Of a stretch of DNA of 64,000 bases, positions 1 through 8,335 are shown piece after piece. How positions within the stretch are numbered: position 1 is the stretch's first letter; each line of letters starts with the position of its first letter. Source of the stretch: JACKAL01 sp964400355. GTDB taxonomy: Bacteria > Bdellovibrionota > Bdellovibrionia > Bdellovibrionales > JAGQZY01. Where the stretch lies: the NCBI GenBank assembly GCA_964400355.1, contig CAYNTO010000008.1:53865-117864 (forward strand). Direction: 5' to 3'. Position numbers and translations under genes: made by a program. Under the pieces are notes generated by a model, which was given only the letters and a program-made list of their open reading frames with translations, had not been told where the DNA came from and ran no database searches.

Positions 1-2398
1 GACCGCGCACTTTGTTCCATCCCAGGCGCACCGTGTTTTTTCCTTCCATCTGGCACTCCCACCGGGAATTGTTGGGATGGACAGCGAGCACTTTCACTCC
101 ATGATTTTTTGCATCATCGATCAATGAGTGGGAGGAATAAAATCCCATGGGCTGGGAGTTGAGAAGTCCGCACAAAAATTCCGCTGGATGATGGCGTTTG
201 AGATAACAGGAGGCATAACTTAAGCTTGCAAACGAGGCCGAGTGGCTCTCTGGAAATCCATAATGGCCAAAGCCTTTCATCTGTTCCATAAAGTTGGCGG
301 CATAGTCGTGAGGGATGCCGGCTGCGATCATGCCATCGTACAGCTTTTGTCCTACCTTTTGAATATCGCCGCTCGAACGCCAGGCACTGACAGCGCGGCG
401 AAACTGATCCGCTTCTCCAGGCGTGAAATTGCCAAACGCCACGGCGACCTTCATCAGTTGCTCTTGAAATAAAGGAACGCCCAGAGTTTTGTGCATAATG
501 CGGTAGAGTTCGGGATGGGGATAATAAGGTTTCTCGATCCCACGCCGACGCTTGAGATAGGGATGGACCATGTTGCCCACAATTGGCCCTGGGCGCACAA
601 TAGCGATCTGAATAATAAGATCATAAAAATTTTTTGGCAGCAGCCTTCCCGACATGTTCATTTGCGCGCGCGATTCCACCTGAAATGTTCCCACTGTATC
701 CGCCCGTTGAATCATCTTGTAGGTGGCCTGGTCATCCTGAGGAATTTCGTAAAGTTTGTGGCCAGTGAGATCCATGGTGCGTTTAAGGGCGGTGAGCATA
801 CCGAGCGCGAGCACATCAATTTTTAGTAAACCTAAATAATCGAGATCATACTTGTCCCATTGAATGATGGTGCGCCCCTCCATGCGAGCCGGCTCAATGG
901 GAACGATGTCGATAATGGGATCAGCGGACAACGTAAAACCGCCGCTGTGTATGGAGATGTGGCGCGGGAACTGGTGCATTTGAGTGGATAGCGCATCGAT
1001 GTTCTGCACACAGTTGGGATCAAAACTCTGCTTGGACAAATTTTCGAAATCGTTGAGAATTTTTTTAGACGACAACGTGCCCACGTCGATGCCAAAGGCT
1101 TTGCACAGTTCGCGCAAGGCCGAGCGTTTTTGGTAGGTGATCACCGCGCTCACCATGCCGGCGCGGTCGCGTCCGTAGCGTTCGTAAATATATTGGATCA
1201 CTTCTTCGCGTCGTTCGTGTTCAAAATCCACATCGATATCGGGCGGCTCGTTGCGCTCCACCGAGATAAAACGCTCAAACAAAAAGTTCATCTGAATGGG
1301 GTCGATGGAGGTAATGCCAAGCACGTAGCACACCACTGAGTTTGCGGCCGAGCCGCGCCCTTGACAGAGAATGTCTTTACGGCGTGCAAAAGCGACAATG
1401 TCGTAGATGGTGAGAAAGTAATCAGCAAATTGCATCTGCTCAATGAGCTTAAGCTCATGGCGCAATTGTTTTTCTACGATATCGGGAATGGTCTCCTGGT
1501 AACGCTCTTTAGCACCCAGGTAGCACAGGTTTTCCAAGTAGGTTTGGGCGGTAAAATTTTTAGGAACCCATTCGGAGGGATAGCGGTAGCGCAACTCCGC
1601 CATAGAGAATGTACACTGGTCGGAAATAACCACGCTATTTTCTACCGCCTCCGGCAAATCGCTAAACAGCCTGCGCATTTCAAAAGGAGATTTCAGATAG
1701 CGTTCGGCATTGGAGCGCAAATGAAAACCGGCTTTATTGAGGGGAAGGTGGACTTGAATAGAGGTGAGGCAATCCTGCAGTCTTCTCCGTTCGGGTTCAT
1801 GGTAGAGCACATCGTTGGTGGCTACATAGGGCACAGCGAAGTGCGCGCACACATCGAGGGTTTCGCGCACGCGCTTGTCATCGCGGCCATCGCGGTACCG
1901 CGTGAGCGGCACATACAAATTGTTCTTAAATAATTTTTTTAATGTTTTTAAATCCGCTGTGCGTGGTGCCAAGCACACCAGATCGCGAAATCCATCGTGA
2001 AAGTAAAATTCCTCCAGCTCCTTCATTTTTAAATAAGCCGTGCCTTTTTCTTTTTGCGCATGAGCGCATGTGATCAGCCGACAAAGTGTGGCGTAGGAGC
2101 GGCGCTGAGTGGCTATAAAAGTAAGCGGCGGGTGCTCACCACCACAGCGATCCGCGCTGGCCAGAGGTGATGTTGTGGATAACGGATCGGTCATGAGCAC
2201 TTCTGCACCGGCGATCAGTTTAAAGCCTTCGAGCTGTTTGGCGTGGTAGTGAGCTTTAGGTAGACCATAAACGCCATTGAAATCATTGATTGCAAGCGCT
2301 TTAAGGCCGATGTTTTTAGCTCGTTGGACGAGCTCCTCAGGGTGGGAGGCGCCCTTTAAAAACGAAAAATTGGTTTTGCACTGGAGCTCGGCGTACAT
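1..2398 (-). CDS. dnaE2: Error-prone DNA polymerase DnaE2 (partial, 3' end outside window)
   Basis: This is a C-family DNA polymerase of the ImuC/DnaE2 type, used for damage-induced translesion synthesis. About 799 N-terminal codons are present and the C-terminus lies beyond base 1. The protein opens with a PHP domain (ELQCKTNFSFLKGASHPEEL), followed by the polymerase core with the PDIDVDF catalytic aspartates near residue 385 and the GRGSAANS motif shortly before it. The first PHP metal ligands are altered (QCKTN instead of HxH), as is common in DnaE2. The ATG at 2398 directly follows the imuB stop at 2399, so the two are translated from one message. The family acts with ImuA and ImuB, both encoded just upstream. 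I am confident about the family; the C-terminal clamp and OB regions cannot be judged. Confidence 0.95.
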   Translation of the reverse strand, partial: MYAELQCKTNFSFLKGASHPEELVQRAKNIGLKALAINDFNGVYGLPKAHYHAKQLEGFKLIAGAEVLMTDPLSTTSPLASADRCGGEHPPLTFIATQRRSYATLCRLITCAHAQKEKGTAYLKMKELEEFYFHDGFRDLVCLAPRTADLKTLKKLFKNNLYVPLTRYRDGRDDKRVRETLDVCAHFAVPYVATNDVLYHEPERRRLQDCLTSIQVHLPLNKAGFHLRSNAERYLKSPFEMRRLFSDLPEAVENSVVISDQCTFSMAELRYRYPSEWVPKNFTAQTYLENLCYLGAKERYQETIPDIVEKQLRHELKLIEQMQFADYFLTIYDIVAFARRKDILCQGRGSAANSVVCYVLGITSIDPIQMNFLFERFISVERNEPPDIDVDFEHERREEVIQYIYERYGRDRAGMVSAVITYQKRSALRELCKAFGIDVGTLSSKKILNDFENLSKQSFDPNCVQNIDALSTQMHQFPRHISIHSGGFTLSADPIIDIVPIEPARMEGRTIIQWDKYDLDYLGLLKIDVLALGMLTALKRTMDLTGHKLYEIPQDDQATYKMIQRADTVGTFQVESRAQMNMSGRLLPKNFYDLIIQIAIVRPGPIVGNMVHPYLKRRRGIEKPYYPHPELYRIMHKTLGVPLFQEQLMKVAVAFGNFTPGEADQFRRAVSAWRSSGDIQKVGQKLYDGMIAAGIPHDYAANFMEQMKGFGHYGFPESHSASFASLSYASCYLKRHHPAEFLCGLLNSQPMGFYSSHSLIDDAKNHGVKVLAVHPNNSRWECQMEGKNTVRLGWNKVRG

Positions 2399-3664
2399 CT
2401 AATCGAACACGCCATGCAAATAGTACTGATGGGCATCCTCCTGCAAATAGATCCACAGCTCTTCACCGGATTCAGTTTGCACGCGCTGATATTCGCGTGG
2501 AGCATCTTGTTGCCACCATTCACCGGCGATCTTTTCGGGCTCGCTGACAGAAACAATTTTCCATTTCTGTTTTTTATAAATAAAATAGTTGTCGACGCGG
2601 CCCAAGGGTACCGGCGATTTTAAAATGCGAAGTGGCCTCGGTGCACAATCGGTGGCGGCCGGAGTGAGTGCGCCCAGGGTTTTCTTCCAGCTGCGCTCCG
2701 GGATGTAGCTTTCCATGGTTTGCGCATAAAAAACGCGCTCTTCGCTGAGTTTGTCTTTGAGCAACGACACAAGACTATTCATGGCCTCTTGGTCTTCCTC
2801 TTTTTGCGAGAAGAAATCTTTTTGTGAATAACCACCGGGAACACGGTCGAGTACTTTTAAACGCACTTGCCGCACATGTGATTCCAGAGGTTGTTTTTGC
2901 AGCTCACGATCCAGACGGTCGCGCAGAATATTGAGCACACCTTTGGCCACATTGTTAGGAAAGGCCAACTCTATAATTTGCTCACGCAGCGGCTGCTTTA
3001 CAGTGGAGTAGCGTTCGAGGCTCAGCGAAACTTGAAACCGCGCCAATAAAAATCCCTGGCCGCGCAGGCGCAAAAGTATTTTTTCGATTAAAGTTTTTGC
3101 CACAAACGAGATGGGCTCCAGGGTTGTTACCGAATGGGTTTCGCTAAACTCATAAGATTCTTCAATAGTTTCCGGAGGCGTATAGCGTGGCCAGTAAATA
3201 TTGCGGGCATCGTAAATTTGGCGCACCACCAAATTGAGATCTTTATTGAATTTATTAGTAAGTAGTCCCATGGGGAGATCGAGCAGACGTTTAAAATCCA
3301 AAATACCCAGTTCGCGAAACACAGTGATCACTTTGTCGAGATGGTGTGACGTTTTAAAGGGATCAAAAAAGTAGCTTATGGCCTCAATGGGTAAAGATTC
3401 TTTGCGTCCGGTTTTAAACAGGGCCTGGCACAGGCTAGTGGGGAGATCGTTTGCGATTTCTATTCGCCCTTGAATAGAAAACTTTTTAAGTAGGGCCTGC
3501 AAGCGCAAAAGTAAAATGTCTTCGCTGTAGAGTTTGCGGCAACTGCCCACTTCGATAAACAGCCAGCGCTCGCCCAAAGCAATTTGCGGCGAAAAGCGCA
3601 GGCAACTGTCGGCGAGAAACAGCAAATGCTTTTTGTCTTCGAGCAAAATACAAACAACGCGCAT
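2399..3664 (-). CDS. imuB: ImuB, inactive Y-family polymerase homologue of the mutasome
   Basis: The product (421 aa) is ImuB, a Y-family polymerase relative that is catalytically dead in characterised members and acts as a hub linking DnaE2, ImuA and the sliding clamp. The C-terminal signature is clear: RPLRILKSPVPL, then GEWWQQDAPREYQRV and the ending YYLHGVFD. The N-terminus lacks the acidic catalytic residues of DinB/UmuC. A QKDFF pentapeptide at residues 281-285 resembles a clamp-binding motif, an inference because the family often carries QLPLW-like sequences. It starts one base after the imuA stop and abuts dnaE2, so it is the middle gene of a tight operon. It probably falls under LexA control through the lexA promoter. 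Confidence 0.93.
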   Translation of the reverse strand: MRVVCILLEDKKHLLFLADSCLRFSPQIALGERWLFIEVGSCRKLYSEDILLLRLQALLKKFSIQGRIEIANDLPTSLCQALFKTGRKESLPIEAISYFFDPFKTSHHLDKVITVFRELGILDFKRLLDLPMGLLTNKFNKDLNLVVRQIYDARNIYWPRYTPPETIEESYEFSETHSVTTLEPISFVAKTLIEKILLRLRGQGFLLARFQVSLSLERYSTVKQPLREQIIELAFPNNVAKGVLNILRDRLDRELQKQPLESHVRQVRLKVLDRVPGGYSQKDFFSQKEEDQEAMNSLVSLLKDKLSEERVFYAQTMESYIPERSWKKTLGALTPAATDCAPRPLRILKSPVPLGRVDNYFIYKKQKWKIVSVSEPEKIAGEWWQQDAPREYQRVQTESGEELWIYLQEDAHQYYLHGVFD

Positions 3665-3665
3665 A

Positions 3666-4175
3666 TTACCTCTGCTTGAGGATGCTGGGGGTTAACGTGG
3701 AGCCTTGGCGCTCGACCGTGAGGCGCAAAGCTACGGGCCACGCTTCTTTTGGCGCATCCGTGAGCCAAAACGTGACCGCTTGCGATTTTTCCGACTGCAG
3801 TTGTATCCGTCGCAACGACTTTAAGTGAATGTCTTCGGCATACACCACCACCGCCTGAATGCGCGTGGTGCGCAGGGCCTGATACACGCACCAGTCCAAA
3901 TTTTTTTCGCCTTCAACAAATAATACGCGATTAAGATCCAAACCTTTTTGCGCAAAGGCAAACGGGTAGGCCGAGAACTTTCTCTCCACCCAGGCTGTGA
4001 TCAGCTGGGGGTGTTCTTTTAAAAAATCGAGAACAAACTCCGTCTTACCAAGACCAGAGATCTCAGTGATAGCGCCTTTGGGTACACCGGCCGGCAGCTG
4101 CGAAAAGGGCAAATGCTCCCTTTCCGTTTTGCGTGCCACCAAGTTTTTGAGCTGCTCGAGAACAGAGCTCTTCAT
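3666..4175 (-). CDS. imuA: ImuA-like RecA-related mutasome protein (short)
   Basis: This 169 aa protein has the position and fold signature of ImuA, the RecA-like partner of ImuB. A P-loop-like stretch EISGLGKTEFVLDFL lies near residues 38-52, and a Walker B-like strand RVLFVEGEKNLDW near residues 83-95. It is shorter than ImuA/SulA-type proteins usually are (about 200-260 aa), and the P-loop has only a partial GxxxxGKT pattern. The gene begins 48 bases after the lexA stop on the same strand and ends one base before imuB, so it most likely shares the lexA transcript. No separate operator is visible in the 48-base gap. Assignment rests on context and the ATPase-like core. Confidence 0.85.
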   Translation of the reverse strand: MKSSVLEQLKNLVARKTEREHLPFSQLPAGVPKGAITEISGLGKTEFVLDFLKEHPQLITAWVERKFSAYPFAFAQKGLDLNRVLFVEGEKNLDWCVYQALRTTRIQAVVVYAEDIHLKSLRRIQLQSEKSQAVTFWLTDAPKEAWPVALRLTVERQGSTLTPSILKQR

Positions 4176-4223
4176 GGTTACAACCCAAAATGTCTCTGGT
4201 GTGCAGAGCTGAAAAATGTAGTT

Positions 4224-4889
4224 TTAAAATGTCCTGATAACACCGGTCAAAACTCCTAAAATTTCAAAATTTTTTGACGCGTCCACCTTGATCGGGCGGT
4301 AGTTTTTGTTGGCAGGATGAAGTTCAATGATGTTCTTATTTTTGCGGAAACGTTTTAATGTAGCTTCGTTATCTATCAACGCCACAACGATTTCGTTTTC
4401 GCTGGCGGTTTTTTGTTTGCGGATCACCACCACGTCGCCATCGACGATGTGGTCGTCGACCATGGAGTCGCCTTTGACTTTAAGGGCGAAATAACTTTGC
4501 CCAGGCTTTGTCATCGCGCGCGCGATAGCGATGTGCTCCTGCGATTCGATGGCTTCGATCGGCGCGCCGGCAGCCACGTACCCCGCAAGGGGAATGTGGA
4601 GGACGAGATCGTCGGTGTCTGGCGCAGCAGAACCACGCTTTTTACCGGCTGGGGAATCGGCACTGGCGCGCCGTTGGGGCGCGAGAGCCAGTCCGCGCCA
4701 TTTGCCGGTATTTACTAAGTAGCCCTTATCGATCAGTTGCCTGACCAACGTCTGCACGGAGCCAATAGCATCGTAGCCCAAAACCTCTTGCAATTCGCGG
4801 TAGGTGGGAGCGTAGCCGTACTTCTCTATATATTTAGAGAGGGCAGTGAAGAGATCTTTTTCTTTAGGTCTTAAAGGTGCAGTTGGCAT
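4224..4889 (-). CDS. lexA: LexA, SOS repressor with self-cleaving peptidase domain
   Basis: LexA represses SOS genes and cleaves itself when RecA filaments form. The 221 aa product has an N-terminal winged helix (residues 1-68; YAPTYRELQEVLGY, GSVQTLVRQL), a linker, and an S24 peptidase domain. The cleavage site is A107-G108 in YVAAGAP. The catalytic serine is S142 in GDSM and the general base is K179 in EATLKRF, so all catalytic parts are intact. It heads the lexA-imuA-imuB-dnaE2 cluster on the minus strand. An AT-rich dyad lies directly upstream (4895-4941) and is a good candidate for autoregulation. Confidence 0.97.
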   Translation of the reverse strand: MPTAPLRPKEKDLFTALSKYIEKYGYAPTYRELQEVLGYDAIGSVQTLVRQLIDKGYLVNTGKWRGLALAPQRRASADSPAGKKRGSAAPDTDDLVLHIPLAGYVAAGAPIEAIESQEHIAIARAMTKPGQSYFALKVKGDSMVDDHIVDGDVVVIRKQKTASENEIVVALIDNEATLKRFRKNKNIIELHPANKNYRPIKVDASKNFEILGVLTGVIRTF

Positions 4890-4894
4890 AAAAG

Positions 4895-4941
4895 AAACTA
4901 TACAAAGACTTATACATTAAGTATAGTTTTTTGTATGTATA
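4895..4941. promoter_or_regulatory. Candidate LexA operator between lexA and the radical-SAM gene
   Basis: The lexA upstream region contains a perfect 9-base inverted repeat, AAACTATAC (4895-4903) and GTATAGTTT (4921-4929). Nested inside is TATAC-ATTAA-GTATA (4911-4925), and a further GTATGTATA lies at 4933-4941. Such stacked half-sites next to a lexA start suggest LexA boxes. The motif differs from the TTAC-N3-GTAA box reported for Bdellovibrio, so the assignment is inference. It lies between divergent genes and could control both. Confidence 0.6.
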
Positions 4942-5057
4942 TCGGATTTTCTAGCCGACCAATGCATGGTTCTACGGATATTTCGATAAAATCAGCCGGT
5001 TAGCGGCTTAATGCATCTGGACACTCAACAGCGGCATTGCAACAACGAGGTTCACAA

Positions 5058-6347
5058 ATGTCACTTCCGCAGTGGGAAAAACTTCAAGGGAAACTCTCTA
5101 TCCTGGCCGATGCCGCTAAGTACGATGCATCCTGTTCGAGCAGTGGTTCCAAACGCCAACGCGATCAAAATGGAATGGGCAACGTCGAGGGCATGGGCAT
5201 CTGTCACAGCTACGCGCCTGATGGTCGTTGCATCAGTTTGTTAAAAATACTGATGACCAACTACTGCATCTACGATTGCAAGTTTTGTGTGAATCGCGTG
5301 TCGAGCGATGTGCCGCGAGCGCGATTTTTGCCTGCCGAAATTGTTTCTCTAACATTAGAGTTTTACCGCCGCAATTATATCGAAGGATTGTTTTTAAGCT
5401 CCGGTATTATCAATTCTTCCGACGAAACCATGGAGCAGCTGATTCAAGTGGCGCGGACGTTGCGCGAAACTCACAAGTTTAACGGTTATATCCATCTCAA
5501 GGTGGTTGCCGGCGCCACGGAGGAGTTGATTCTCGAGGCCGGCAAGTGGGCCGATCGCATCAGCGCCAATATTGAAATGCCGGTACAAAAAGATCTGGAT
5601 ATTCTTGCGCCCGCAAAAACATTGGCCGCGGCCACAAAATCCATGAATCAAATTGCCGACAAAGTGACCGAGACCAAAAGTGAAATCAAAAAAGCGAGCT
5701 CTAAAAGCTCCATTATCCGTATTCCTAAATTTGCGCCTGCGGGCCAAACCACACAAATGGTGGTAGGCGCCACACCGAGCTCCGACGCATTGATCTTGCA
5801 CTCTTCGCAAGATCTCTACAAAAAGTACAATCTGCGTCGGGTGTACTACTCGGCCTACAGCCCCATTCCCAAAGCCGATGCGCTACTTCCCAAAGAACAA
5901 CCGCAGCTGGTTCGCGAGAATCGTTTGTATCAAGCTGATTGGTTGCTGCGCTTTTACGATTTTAAAGCCGACGAATTGCTCGCTAGTCCCGATGACAATC
6001 TGGCTCTCGATATGGATCCTAAAACGGGATGGGCAATAAAAAATCGTCATTATTTTCCGGTGGATGTGAACAGGGCATCGCGCGAACAACTTTTGCGTGT
6101 GCCGGGCCTTGGCGTACGCAATGTGGAGCGCATTTTAAAAATGCGACCTTATCATGCCATCACGCTTACGGATTTGGGGAAGCTTCGCGTTCCGATCAAG
6201 CGCGCCAAATATTTTATTGTCACTGCGGACAATAATCCCGACGCATTTCTTTTAGACTCCGCACGGCTCGAGCAACGACTCAGGCCCGATTCCGTCCAGC
6301 TGTCATTGTTTGATGCAGCGGCAACTTCGCTCACGGGAGAACTATGA
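5058..6347 (+). CDS. Putative DNA modification/repair radical SAM protein (SplB-like) with HhH tail
   Basis: This belongs to the radical-SAM family annotated as putative DNA modification/repair protein (TIGR03916 type), related to spore photoproduct lyase. The [4Fe-4S] motif C70-x3-C74-x2-C77 (NYCIYDCKFC) is intact. The C-terminus has a helix-hairpin-helix (VPGLGVRNVERIL, near residue 360), a DNA-binding element. I chose the ATG at 5058 because CGAGG sits eight bases upstream; a TTG at 5037 would add seven residues. The stop overlaps the next start as ATGA, so it is coupled to the UdgX fusion. It diverges from lexA over a probable SOS operator. The substrate lesion is unknown for the family. 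Confidence 0.88.
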   Translation: MSLPQWEKLQGKLSILADAAKYDASCSSSGSKRQRDQNGMGNVEGMGICHSYAPDGRCISLLKILMTNYCIYDCKFCVNRVSSDVPRARFLPAEIVSLTLEFYRRNYIEGLFLSSGIINSSDETMEQLIQVARTLRETHKFNGYIHLKVVAGATEELILEAGKWADRISANIEMPVQKDLDILAPAKTLAAATKSMNQIADKVTETKSEIKKASSKSSIIRIPKFAPAGQTTQMVVGATPSSDALILHSSQDLYKKYNLRRVYYSAYSPIPKADALLPKEQPQLVRENRLYQADWLLRFYDFKADELLASPDDNLALDMDPKTGWAIKNRHYFPVDVNRASREQLLRVPGLGVRNVERILKMRPYHAITLTDLGKLRVPIKRAKYFIVTADNNPDAFLLDSARLEQRLRPDSVQLSLFDAAATSLTGEL

Positions 6348-7720
6348 ACGACGGCATAAATCCCCATTATGAATCGTGGCGGAAAGAGGCACGCGATCGG
6401 CTTGTCCAAGGTGTGCCGCCTAAAACGGGATCATGGAATCTAGAGCAGGGCTCGCTGTTCGAGGTAGAATCACCACTGCGGCCACTTAAAAATCCGACCG
6501 TGCCGCCAGAATTTTTAAAATTAGCGCCCTATGTGGCCGCTGCCCGCGACGAGGATCGCTGGGATTTACTCTACCGCATTTTGTATCGACTCCAGCATGA
6601 AAACCCGCATTTGCTCAAAGTCACGGTAGATCCAGATGTGCATCGGCTCAATCTCTTGTTCAAATCCGTGCGCAGGGACATTCATAAGATGCACGCGTTC
6701 GTGCGTTTTAAACGCGCAGAGATCCACGGACAAGAAACCTATTTGGCCTGGCACAAGCCGGAACATTTAATTGTTGAACTTGGTACGCCGTTTTTTGTGC
6801 GACGCTTTGGTGATAAGCCGTGGTCGATCTTTACTCCCGATGGATCGGCCCATTGGAATCTCGAGGAGTTGTCGTTTGGGAAAGGCATGACACAAAATGA
6901 ATTTGAACACGAAGATCCATTTGATACCGTGTGGAAGACCTATTACAAATCTATATTTAATCCCGCGCGCGTAAAACTCAAAGCTATGCGTGCCGAAATG
7001 GCTCCCAAATATTGGTCCAGTCTTCCCGAGGCAGAGATTATTAAAGACCTCATTCGCAACACTCCCAAGCAACTGCAAAATATGAGAGATGCCATAAGGG
7101 AGGTGGCAGTGCCACCGGCCACGTCAGACTGGTCAGAACTCAAAACGGCGGCACTGAGTTGCTCGGCATGCCCTTTGGCTGGCCCAGCGACGCAAACAGT
7201 GTTTGGCGAGGGAAACCTCAACGCTCGCTTGATGATCGTGGGTGAGCAGCCCGGTGATAATGAAGATCTCACGGGAAAATCGTTTGTCGGACCTGCGGGA
7301 GAGATTCTCGATCTCGCATTGCAAGAGGCTGGCCTTCAGCGCGAAACCTTGTATGTCACCAATGCGGTCAAACATTTTAAATTTGTGCGCGAGGGAAAAG
7401 TGCGTCTTCACAAGAAAGCCTCAGGCACAGAAATGCACGCCTGTAAGCCATGGCTCGAATCAGAAATCGCTCGCGTAAAACCGGAAATCATTTTGTGTTT
7501 GGGCGCAACTGCTGGAACAGCTGTATATGGTCGTCTGGTCAAAATTCACGCGGAGCGGGGAGTGGCGTACACTGAGAGCGGCTATGCCGCAAACCTGCTC
7601 ATCAGCTGGCATCCGGCGGCGATTCTTCGCGCCCTATCTGAGGAGGAAAAACAGCAGCGATTTCAAGAGCTCGTTAGCGATTTACGTCTGGCGAAGGCTA
7701 TTCTTGATAGCAAGTTGTGA
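6344..7720 (+). CDS. udgX: DUF4130 - UdgX fusion, uracil-DNA-binding protein
   Basis: The 458 aa product joins an N-terminal DUF4130 domain (about residues 1-245; the partner domain of the SplB-like radical-SAM family) to a UdgX/family-4 uracil-DNA glycosylase domain (about 262-455). Cysteines C273, C276, C367 and C385 fit a [4Fe-4S] cluster. The active-site loop reads GEQPGDNED (300-308). The UdgX-specific loop GKVRLHKK keeps the histidine (H356) that in characterised UdgX forms a covalent bond with the uracil-derived abasic site. The ATG overlaps the stop of the radical-SAM gene. The pair is a recurring genomic unit of unknown joint function. Covalent capture here is inferred from the conserved loop. 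Confidence 0.9.
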   Translation: MNDGINPHYESWRKEARDRLVQGVPPKTGSWNLEQGSLFEVESPLRPLKNPTVPPEFLKLAPYVAAARDEDRWDLLYRILYRLQHENPHLLKVTVDPDVHRLNLLFKSVRRDIHKMHAFVRFKRAEIHGQETYLAWHKPEHLIVELGTPFFVRRFGDKPWSIFTPDGSAHWNLEELSFGKGMTQNEFEHEDPFDTVWKTYYKSIFNPARVKLKAMRAEMAPKYWSSLPEAEIIKDLIRNTPKQLQNMRDAIREVAVPPATSDWSELKTAALSCSACPLAGPATQTVFGEGNLNARLMIVGEQPGDNEDLTGKSFVGPAGEILDLALQEAGLQRETLYVTNAVKHFKFVREGKVRLHKKASGTEMHACKPWLESEIARVKPEIILCLGATAGTAVYGRLVKIHAERGVAYTESGYAANLLISWHPAAILRALSEEEKQQRFQELVSDLRLAKAILDSKL

Positions 7721-7805
7721 ACAATTCTAAACAGTTTTTCGACACGGCAATCATGTATTAAGTTCGCTATAGGCTATTCTAAATTCCTATCTGAAGGAGA
7801 TACCT

Positions 7806-8324
7806 ATGAGCAATTCTAAATCACCCACTGAAAACATCGAAACATTTAAAAAACTCGCCGAGCAAATTAAGTTTTGTATGGTCACAACACTCAACTCCGA
7901 AGATGAAACTCTGCGCAGCCGACCGATGACAATGCAGGAAGTAGATATCAATAACGACATGTACTTCTTTGTAGATACCAATTCCGAGATGGCCAGTGAC
8001 ATCGATCAAAATCCCGCAGTCAATATTGCCTTCTCTCACCCCGGTAAGGCCTCTTATATTTCTGTAGTCGGTAAAGCCGCGCGTTTCAACAGCATGACAA
8101 AGATCAAAGATCTTTTTAATCCTGCGGTTAAGGCGTGGTTTCCCGATGGCCCCGAAGACAAAAACTTGGCACTCATTAAAGTAAAAGTACAAACCGTCGA
8201 CTACTGGGATACGCCCTCATCAAAAGCTGTTCAATTGTACGCCTTTGCGAAGTCCGTTCTTACCGGCAAGCGCCCCGGTGAGGAGCTTGGCGTCCACGAA
8301 CACGTGGACGTGAGTCGTCGCTAA
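7806..8324 (+). CDS. Pyridoxamine 5'-phosphate oxidase-like general stress protein
   Basis: A 172 aa flavin-binding split-barrel protein of the general stress protein 26 group (PNPOx-like). Recognisable features are the N-terminal MVTTLNSED strand with LRSRPM, the FVDTNSEMASDIDQNP segment and VNIAFSHPGKASYISVVGKA. Family members bind FMN or F420 and act as oxidoreductases in stress, but the reaction here cannot be told. The start follows a good GAAGGAG site. It lies 11 bases before ku and may share its transcript; an 85-base gap separates it from udgX, so a promoter probably lies there. Confidence 0.85.
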   Translation: MSNSKSPTENIETFKKLAEQIKFCMVTTLNSEDETLRSRPMTMQEVDINNDMYFFVDTNSEMASDIDQNPAVNIAFSHPGKASYISVVGKAARFNSMTKIKDLFNPAVKAWFPDGPEDKNLALIKVKVQTVDYWDTPSSKAVQLYAFAKSVLTGKRPGEELGVHEHVDVSRR

Positions 8325-8335
8325 CGAGGAATTAT

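Noticed and set aside
1361..1933. Long open frames on the plus strand opposite dnaE2
   Set aside because: They are antisense to a strongly conserved polymerase frame and have no ribosome site or family signature.
3460..3891. A 143-codon minus-strand frame spanning the imuA/imuB junction
   Set aside because: It overlaps two better-supported frames and encodes Cys/His-rich sequence with no signature.
5394..5810. Minus-strand frame inside the radical-SAM gene
   Set aside because: Shadow of a conserved gene; no start signal.
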